From contig CAADSF010000223.1 of assembly GCA_900751035.1 (NCBI GenBank), positions 1-9,523 on the forward strand: DNA of 9,523 bases. The letters run 5' to 3'. The stretch comes from an uncultured Oscillospiraceae bacterium. GTDB lineage: Bacteria; Bacillota; Clostridia; Oscillospirales; Oscillospiraceae. Both the position numbers and the translations under genes were made by a program. A model generated the notes under the pieces. The model had not been told where the DNA came from, made no database searches, and worked only from the letters and a program-made list of their open reading frames with translations. Position 1 is the stretch's first letter. Every line of letters begins with the position of its first letter. Shown piece after piece: positions 5,178 through 9,523 of the stretch.

Positions 5178-6427
5178 CGCGGACGCTGTCTCCCGGCCCG
5201 CGCACGGGCGCAATTCAGATTCCGGCCTCCAAATCGCAGGCGCACCGGATGCTCATCTGTGCGGCGCTCTCCAAAGCGCCGTCCCGGCTGGAGCTGGACG
5301 GCTTCAGCGCGGATATCGAGGCGACGGTGCGGTGTCTGGAGGCGCTCGGCGCCCGTTGCGGAAAAACCGTGGGCGGGCTTTCCATTACGCCGCTCAGCAG
5401 CTGCCCGGCGCAGGCGCGGCTGGATGTGGGCGAAAGCGGGTCGACGCTGCGGTTTCTGCTGCCGGTGCTCGGTGCGCTCGGCGTTCGGGCGGAGGTTCGG
5501 ATGCATGGGCGGCTGCCGGAGCGCCCTTTGTCCCCGCTGTGGGAGGTTCTGGAGGCGCATGGAATGCGGCTGCGGCAGGACGGGACCGTTCTGTACACGG
5601 ACGGGCAGCTGTGCGCGGGGGACTATTCCCTGCCCGGCGATGTTTCCTCGCAGTTTATTTCCGGGCTTTTATTTGCGCTGCCGCTTCTGGGCGAAAACAG
5701 CACGCTGACGGTCACGGGAACGCTTCAATCGGAGCGATACGTCGCCATGACGGAGCAGGCGCTTGCGGAGGCGGGAATTATCATGAAAAAGCACAGACAG
5801 GTCTGGCAGATCAGCGGCGGGCAGCGCTATGCGGCGCCTGCCGTGCAGGTGGTCGAGGGCGACTGGTCAAGCGCAGCGTTTTTCCTGTGCATGGGTGCGC
5901 TGACAGAGACGGGCGTGAGTGTATTCAGGTTAAATCCCGCGTCCTTGCAGGCCGACCGGGCCATTATGGAGATTCTGACGCGGTTCGGCGCAGAGCTGAC
6001 CATTTCCGGGCAGAGCGTCACAGTGCGGCGCGGTGCGCTGCATGGAATTTTATTGGATGCGGGGCCGGTTCCTGATTTGATTCCGGTCGTTTCGTGCCTT
6101 GCCGCGCTCTGCGAGGGCGAAACGCGGATCATAAATGCTGCGCGGCTGCGGCTGAAGGAGTCTGACCGTCTGCAAACGACGGCGGCACTGATTTCCGCGC
6201 TCGGCGGAAGCGTGCGGGAGCTGCCGGACGGCTTGGTCATTTCTGGCCGCGCACGCCTTTCCGGCGGCACGGCGGATGCCTGCGGCGACCACCGCATTGC
6301 AATGAGCGCCGCCATGGCCGCCTGCGGCTGTGAAGGCCCGGTCACGGTACTGGGGAGCGAATGCGTCGCAAAATCCTATCCCGCATTCTGGGAGGATTTT
6401 GCTTTTTTGAAGGAGGATGCAGTATGA
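5174..6427 (+). CDS. aroA: 3-phosphoshikimate 1-carboxyvinyltransferase (EPSP synthase)
   Basis: This enzyme transfers enolpyruvyl from PEP to shikimate-3-phosphate, step six. The 417 residues hold K20-S21 and R25 in SKSQAHR, the PEP loop GESGSTLRF (86-94), SSQF (158-161), the catalytic D301 in LDAGPVPD, E329 in RLKESDR, DHRI (372-375) and K400 before SYPAFWEDF. The PEP loop differs from the Escherichia coli form (GNAGTAMRP): Asn, Ala, Thr and Pro are replaced by Glu, Ser, Ser and Phe, while the Gly equivalent to E. coli Gly96 is kept (G89). It joins aroB by an ATGA overlap with GGAGG at 5163-5167. Its last codons also encode a strong hairpin plus T-run, listed separately. Confidence 0.96.
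   Translation: MTRTLSPGPRTGAIQIPASKSQAHRMLICAALSKAPSRLELDGFSADIEATVRCLEALGARCGKTVGGLSITPLSSCPAQARLDVGESGSTLRFLLPVLGALGVRAEVRMHGRLPERPLSPLWEVLEAHGMRLRQDGTVLYTDGQLCAGDYSLPGDVSSQFISGLLFALPLLGENSTLTVTGTLQSERYVAMTEQALAEAGIIMKKHRQVWQISGGQRYAAPAVQVVEGDWSSAAFFLCMGALTETGVSVFRLNPASLQADRAIMEILTRFGAELTISGQSVTVRRGALHGILLDAGPVPDLIPVVSCLAALCEGETRIINAARLRLKESDRLQTTAALISALGGSVRELPDGLVISGRARLSGGTADACGDHRIAMSAAMAACGCEGPVTVLGSECVAKSYPAFWEDFAFLKEDAV
6368..6408 (+). terminator. terminator-like hairpin inside the 3' end of aroA
   Basis: Bases 6368-6377 (GCAAAATCCT) pair perfectly with 6393-6402 (AGGATTTTGC), and after a 2-base bulge CCC (6380-6382) pairs with GGG (6390-6392), leaving a 7-base loop. TTTTTT follows directly at 6403-6408. 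The shape is that of an intrinsic terminator, but it lies in translated codons of aroA and ends 2 bases before the aroC ribosome site (AAGGAGG, 6410-6416). Ribosomes reading aroA would melt it; if they do not arrive, it could stop transcription or mask aroC initiation. The protein motif KSYPAFWEDF constrains the bases, so chance is possible. Function is inferred. Confidence 0.5.
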
Positions 6428-7503
6428 GCAGCGTATACAGCGGCAATCTGACCGTCTCCATCTTCGGGCAGTCCCACGCGCCCGCCATCGGCGTCACGGT
6501 CGACGGGCTCCCGGCCGGGCTGCCGGTCGATTCGGACGCGCTGCAGCGGTTTTTGAGCCGCCGCGCCCCCGGCCAGAATGCGTGGTCGACGCCGCGCAGG
6601 GAGGCCGACGCACCGGAGATCTTATGCGGGCTGAAAAACGGAAAAACGTGCGGTGCGCCGCTCACGGCCATCATCCGCAACACCAACACGCGCTCCGGCG
6701 ATTATGAAACTCTGAAGGATATTCCCCGTCCCGGCCACGCGGATTACACCGCGCAGGTCAAATTCGGCGGTGCGCAGGACGCAGACGGCGGCGGGCACTT
6801 TTCCGGACGGCTGACCGCGCCGCTGTGCATCGCGGGCGGCATCTGCATCCAGCTGCTGGGACGCGAGGGCGTTCGTATCCGCGCGCGCATTTTGTCCATC
6901 GGGAGCGTCACAGACAGCGCGCCGTTTGACGCGCCGGTCGCGGAAAAGCCGTTTCCGGCTGTTTCAAGCGACGCTGCTGCGGCCATGCAGGCGGAGATTG
7001 CACAGGCGAAGGCGGACGAGGATTCCGTCGGCGGCGTAATCGAATGCGTGATCGAGGGTTTGCCCGCAGGCATCGGCGAACCGATGTTCGGCGGACTGGA
7101 AAATCTGATTGCACGCGCGGTGTTCGCCATTCCGGCGGTCAAGGGCGTGGAGTTCGGCGCGGGCTTTGCCGCCGCACGGCTGCGCGGGAGCGAGAATAAC
7201 GACGCGTTCCGCGTACACGATGGGCGCATTGTGACGGAAACGAACAACTGCGGCGGCATTCTGGGCGGGATTTCGACCGGTATGCCGGTCGTGCTCCGCG
7301 CCGCGTTCAAGCCGACGCCGTCCATTTCCCGCCAGCAGAACTCTGTCAGCCTTTCGCGGATGGAAAACGAACCGCTCGTCATTCACGGGCGGCACGACCC
7401 ATGCATTGTGCCGCGGGCGGTGCCGTGCGTGGAGGCTGCGGCGGCAATCGCCGTGCTGGACGCGTGGATGGGAAGAAGGAAGGAGCTTGGGTATGCATTC
7501 TGA
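6424..7503 (+). CDS. aroC: chorismate synthase
   Basis: This enzyme eliminates phosphate from EPSP to give chorismate, the last common step, and needs reduced FMN. The 359 residues contain FGQSHAPAIG with H18, the DGLPAG turn, RRAPGQ, RPGHADY with H105, the DGGGHFSGRLTAP segment (121-133), GGISTGMP and RHDPCIVPRAVP near the end. H18 and H105 correspond to the two active-site His residues known in the family. The segment equivalent to RGGGRSSAR of enterobacterial AroC reads DGGGHFSGR here. No flavin reductase is fused or adjacent, so FMN reduction must come from elsewhere. ATG 6424 overlaps the aroA TGA as ATGA, with AAGGAGG 8 bases upstream; the in-frame ATG at 6361 would overlap aroA by 67 bases and gives non-family residues. 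Confidence 0.95.
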   Translation: MSSVYSGNLTVSIFGQSHAPAIGVTVDGLPAGLPVDSDALQRFLSRRAPGQNAWSTPRREADAPEILCGLKNGKTCGAPLTAIIRNTNTRSGDYETLKDIPRPGHADYTAQVKFGGAQDADGGGHFSGRLTAPLCIAGGICIQLLGREGVRIRARILSIGSVTDSAPFDAPVAEKPFPAVSSDAAAAMQAEIAQAKADEDSVGGVIECVIEGLPAGIGEPMFGGLENLIARAVFAIPAVKGVEFGAGFAAARLRGSENNDAFRVHDGRIVTETNNCGGILGGISTGMPVVLRAAFKPTPSISRQQNSVSLSRMENEPLVIHGRHDPCIVPRAVPCVEAAAAIAVLDAWMGRRKELGYAF

Positions 7504-8728
7504 AACACTGCGCTGCGGACTGCTGGGCCGGACGCTCGGCCACAGCTACTCCCCTGCCATCCATGCACAGCTTGCGGGCTATTCCTATCTCTTATATGAA
7601 AAGGAACCGGCGGAGCTGGAGGACTTTCTGCGCTCCGGAGAATTTGACGGGCTGAACGTGACGATTCCTTATAAAAAAGCGGTCATCCCCTACTGCACGG
7701 AGCTGTCCGATACGGCCCGCGCCATCGGCGCGGTCAACACCATTGTCCGAAGATCCGACGGAACTCTCTGGGGCGGCAACACGGACGCCTACGGCTTTTC
7801 CATGCTGGTGCAGGCCAGCGGCGCGGAGGTGCGCGGCAAAAAGGCGCTCGTCTTCGGCAGCGGCGGCGCGTCGGCGACAGCGCAGTATGTTCTGCGGCAG
7901 ATGGGTGCGCGGGAAATCGTTGTGATTTCCCGGCGCGGGGAAGACAATTATGAAACGCTTGACCGGCACGCGGACGCGGAAATCGCCGTCAATGCAACGC
8001 CGCTCGGCATGTATCCGAACACCGGCGTGTCGCCTGCTGCGTTAAGCCGGTTCCCGAAGCTGGAGGCCGCGCTGGACGTGGTCTACAATCCTGCGCGGAC
8101 GGAATTTCTGCTGCAGGCAGAGCGGCTTGGCCTCAAACGGGAAAACGGGCTGCTGATGCTTGCCGCGCAGGCGAAGAAAAGCTGCGAGGCGTTCTGCGGC
8201 GAACCGATTGCGGACGAGCGCATTGGAGCAATCACAAAATCGCTGGCTGCGCAGATGCAGAATGTGATTCTCATCGGGATGCCGGGCAGCGGCAAGACGA
8301 CAGTCGGCACGAGACTGGCCGCGCAGCTGGGCCGCACGTTCCTTGACGCGGACACCGTGCTGGAACAGAAGGCCGGGAAGCCCATTCCGAAAATTTTCCG
8401 GCTTGAGGGCGAGGCGGGCTTCCGACAGCGGGAGACGGCGGTGCTGGCGGAGCTGGGCAAGCAGTCCGGGCTGGTCATTGCCACGGGCGGCGGCTGCGTA
8501 ACAAGGCCGGAAAATTACCCGCTGCTGCATCAGAACGGGACGATTTTCTGCCTGACGCGCGATTTGAGCCGCCTTCCCATCAGCGGGCGTCCCGTCTCGC
8601 AGGCGCTCGGCGCGGAGGAAATTTACCGGCGCAGGAAGCCGCTGTATGCGCGCTTCGCAGACGTTATGATTGACAATAACGGCGCACTGGAATGCACCGT
8701 ACAGCAGATTTTGGAGGTACTTGCATGA
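7493..8728 (+). CDS. aroEK: bifunctional shikimate dehydrogenase / shikimate kinase fusion
   Basis: One 411-residue protein carries steps four and five. Residues 1 to about 254 are AroE: SYSP shikimate-binding serines (18-21), NVTIPYK with catalytic K61, GAVNT, NTDAYG with catalytic D98, the NADP loop GSGGASA (122-128) followed by SRR (146-148), and NATPLGMYPN. The Rossmann part is short, as in many clostridial AroE. Residues 255-411 are AroK: Walker A GMPGSGKTT (262-270), DAD (285-287), R311 in FRQRE, GGG (332-334), a short lid with GRPVS, and RKPLYARFAD. The reading frame is continuous and the join falls at M255 with almost no linker, so a start of a separate aroK at 8255 is conceivable, but no strong ribosome site is seen there. 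It overlaps aroC by 11 bases; AAGGAG (7480-7485) sets the start. Confidence 0.95.
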   Translation: MHSETLRCGLLGRTLGHSYSPAIHAQLAGYSYLLYEKEPAELEDFLRSGEFDGLNVTIPYKKAVIPYCTELSDTARAIGAVNTIVRRSDGTLWGGNTDAYGFSMLVQASGAEVRGKKALVFGSGGASATAQYVLRQMGAREIVVISRRGEDNYETLDRHADAEIAVNATPLGMYPNTGVSPAALSRFPKLEAALDVVYNPARTEFLLQAERLGLKRENGLLMLAAQAKKSCEAFCGEPIADERIGAITKSLAAQMQNVILIGMPGSGKTTVGTRLAAQLGRTFLDADTVLEQKAGKPIPKIFRLEGEAGFRQRETAVLAELGKQSGLVIATGGGCVTRPENYPLLHQNGTIFCLTRDLSRLPISGRPVSQALGAEEIYRRRKPLYARFADVMIDNNGALECTVQQILEVLA

Positions 8729-9168
8729 AGCTGCTGATTTTGAACGGGCCGAACCTCAATCTGCTCGGCCTGCGGGAGCCGGATATTTACGGACGGCAGA
8801 ATTATGCCGCGCTGGTGCGGTTCTGCGAGGATACGTGCCGGGAAGCGGGACTTTCCTGCAAGATTTTCCAGTCCAACCACGAGGGTGCGCTGGTCGACGA
8901 AATTCAGGCGGCCTACGGTGCGTTTGACGGCATTGTTATCAATCCAGCCGCCTATACGCACACAAGCGTCGCAATTCTGGACGCGCTGAAGGCCGTCGCG
9001 CTTCCGGCGGTCGAGGTGCATCTGTCCGATGTGACGAAGCGTGAGGAGTTCCGGCAGATTTCCTACGCCCGCCTCGCCTGCGTGAAGACCTATATGGGTC
9101 TCGGCTTCGAGGGCTACCGGCAGGCCATCCTGTTTTTGAAGGACTATCTGAATAAAAATACAGATTAA
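8725..9168 (+). CDS. aroQ: type II 3-dehydroquinate dehydratase
   Basis: This enzyme dehydrates 3-dehydroquinate to 3-dehydroshikimate, step three. The 147 residues match the small flavodoxin-like type II family, usually a dodecamer, not the Schiff-base type I (AroD). Motifs are LNGPNLNLLGLREPDIYG with catalytic R17 and Y22, QSNHEG (49-54), INPAAYTHTS with N73, and EVHLSD with catalytic H99. Spacing matches the mycobacterial enzyme (Arg19, Tyr24, Asn75, His101) with a constant offset of two. It is last in the operon although it acts third, and overlaps aroEK as ATGA with GGAGG at 8713-8717. A strong terminator follows 14 bases after the stop. A short upstream in-frame ATG (8692) is rejected because it precedes the conserved KLLILNGPN start. 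Confidence 0.97.
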   Translation: MKLLILNGPNLNLLGLREPDIYGRQNYAALVRFCEDTCREAGLSCKIFQSNHEGALVDEIQAAYGAFDGIVINPAAYTHTSVAILDALKAVALPAVEVHLSDVTKREEFRQISYARLACVKTYMGLGFEGYRQAILFLKDYLNKNTD

Positions 9169-9182
9169 ATCACTCGTCATGC

Positions 9183-9215
9183 ATCAGGCGGCCCGGATGG
9201 GCTGCCTGATTTTTT
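9183..9215 (+). terminator. intrinsic terminator ending the aro operon
   Basis: ATCAGGCGGCCC (9183-9194) pairs with GGGCTGCCTGAT (9199-9210), 12 pairs with one G-U, around the 4-base loop GGAT, followed by a T-run through 9215. It lies 14 bases after the aroQ stop and separates the operon from the next transcription unit. Confidence 0.93.
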
Positions 9216-9374
9216 ACCTTAATATGCAGGAATCCAATTCGCTATCCTTCATAAAAATGAATTAAATCTTTCTTTGTTGTTCAAATATTTCATATTTTTA
9301 ATGGTTTTTGAAGGATTTCCGTTGATAATACGAATTTCTTGAAAAATGTTTTTCTCAAAATGACAAATTGCATC

Positions 9375-9403
9375 TTGAAAAATGCACTTTGATGTATTAT
9401 ACT
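9375..9403 (+). promoter_or_regulatory. promoter of the downstream lipoprotein gene
   Basis: TTGAAA (9375-9380) and TATACT (9398-9403) are 17 bases apart, each close to the sigma-A consensus. The predicted start near 9410 gives a short 5' leader before AGGAGGG (9424-9430) and ATG 9438. The -35 box lies between TGCAT (9369-9373) and ATGCA (9382-9386), a small inverted repeat. The gap 9216-9374 is very AT-rich and holds no reading frame I can support. Confidence 0.7.
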
Positions 9404-9437
9404 TTCACACAGCAAATCAATTCAGGAGGGAATAGAT

Positions 9438-9523
9438 ATGAAAAAGATTCTTGCATTGCTTCTCGCGGCTGTTCTTGTTCTGGGTATGGCCGCGTGTGCC
9501 GCGTCTCCTGCGGCTCCTACGCA
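9438..9523 (+). CDS. lipoprotein N-terminus, probably an ABC-transporter solute-binding protein (partial)
   Basis: Only 28 codons are inside the window. They encode a lipoprotein signal: MKK, a hydrophobic run of Leu, Ala and Val (residues 4-17), then MAAC with the acylated Cys at 20, and a small-residue linker of Ala, Ser and Pro. The lipobox has Met at -3 rather than Leu, which is common in such signals from Firmicutes. The protein would be anchored outside the membrane after signal peptidase II cleavage. An excellent ribosome site, AGGAGGG at 9424-9430, and its own promoter mark the start. A substrate-binding lipoprotein of a transporter is the most likely class, but the mature protein is not visible, so ligand and family are unknown. 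A link to aromatic amino acids cannot be claimed from position alone. Confidence 0.75.
   Translation, partial: MKKILALLLAAVLVLGMAACAASPAAPT

Noticed and set aside
5167..6075. Alternative + frame inside aroA (about 302 codons)
   Set aside because: Out-of-frame shadow rich in Ala, Gly and Arg; the aroA frame carries every EPSP synthase motif.
7406..7492. N-terminal extension of AroE from an ATG inside aroC
   Set aside because: The 29 added residues are Arg/Trp-rich shadow of aroC; AAGGAG sits correctly for ATG 7493 and the AroE start follows it.
1..9523. CRISPR arrays, tRNA or rRNA genes, insertion sequences, phage or defence genes
   Set aside because: Looked for on both strands; no repeat-spacer array, cloverleaf, transposase or terminal inverted repeats were seen.

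Overview
The window looks chromosomal, from a GC-rich Gram-positive anaerobe of the Clostridia; an Oscillospiraceae/Ruminococcaceae-type gut bacterium is the best guess. The guess rests on strong GGAGG ribosome sites, GC-rich coding DNA with AT-rich intergenic DNA, a long glutamine-dependent NAD synthetase, a type I-beta DAHP synthase, and compact clostridial-style AroE and AroC proteins. Genus cannot be fixed from the sequence. All confident genes are on the + strand.

Layout: (1) 1-140: the probable tail of an upstream gene, then an AT-rich promoter region with an inverted repeat. (2) 141-2057: nadE, glutamine-hydrolysing NAD+ synthetase. (3) 2058-2287: a control region with a near-consensus promoter (TTGACA-17-TATGAT), a 16-codon leader peptide rich in Phe and Tyr codons, and a terminator with a competing antiterminator, i.e. 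a transcription attenuator. (4) 2288-9168: a seven-gene cluster aroF-tyrA-aroB-aroA-aroC-aroEK-aroQ. It encodes all seven steps from erythrose-4-phosphate plus PEP to chorismate (shikimate dehydrogenase and shikimate kinase fused in one protein), plus prephenate dehydrogenase for tyrosine. Every gene junction overlaps, five of the six through ATGA. (5) 9183-9215: a strong intrinsic terminator. (6) 9216-9523: an AT-rich gap with a promoter and the first 28 codons of a lipoprotein, probably a transporter solute-binding protein, cut by the window edge.

Working together: AroF commits carbon to the pathway; AroB, AroQ, AroE and AroK make shikimate-3-phosphate; AroA and AroC make chorismate; TyrA draws prephenate to 4-hydroxyphenylpyruvate. 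No chorismate mutase, prephenate dehydratase, aminotransferase or Trp gene is present here. Control appears two-layered: attenuation by charged Phe- and Tyr-tRNA at the leader, and probable allosteric control of AroF through its N-terminal ferredoxin-like domain.

The most interesting signals are non-coding: the leader-peptide attenuator with two mutually exclusive RNA folds, an inverted repeat spanning the -35 and -10 boxes of the same promoter, and a terminator-like hairpin plus T6 buried in the last codons of aroA just before the aroC ribosome site. The enzymes themselves are known families; I see no unknown protein system.
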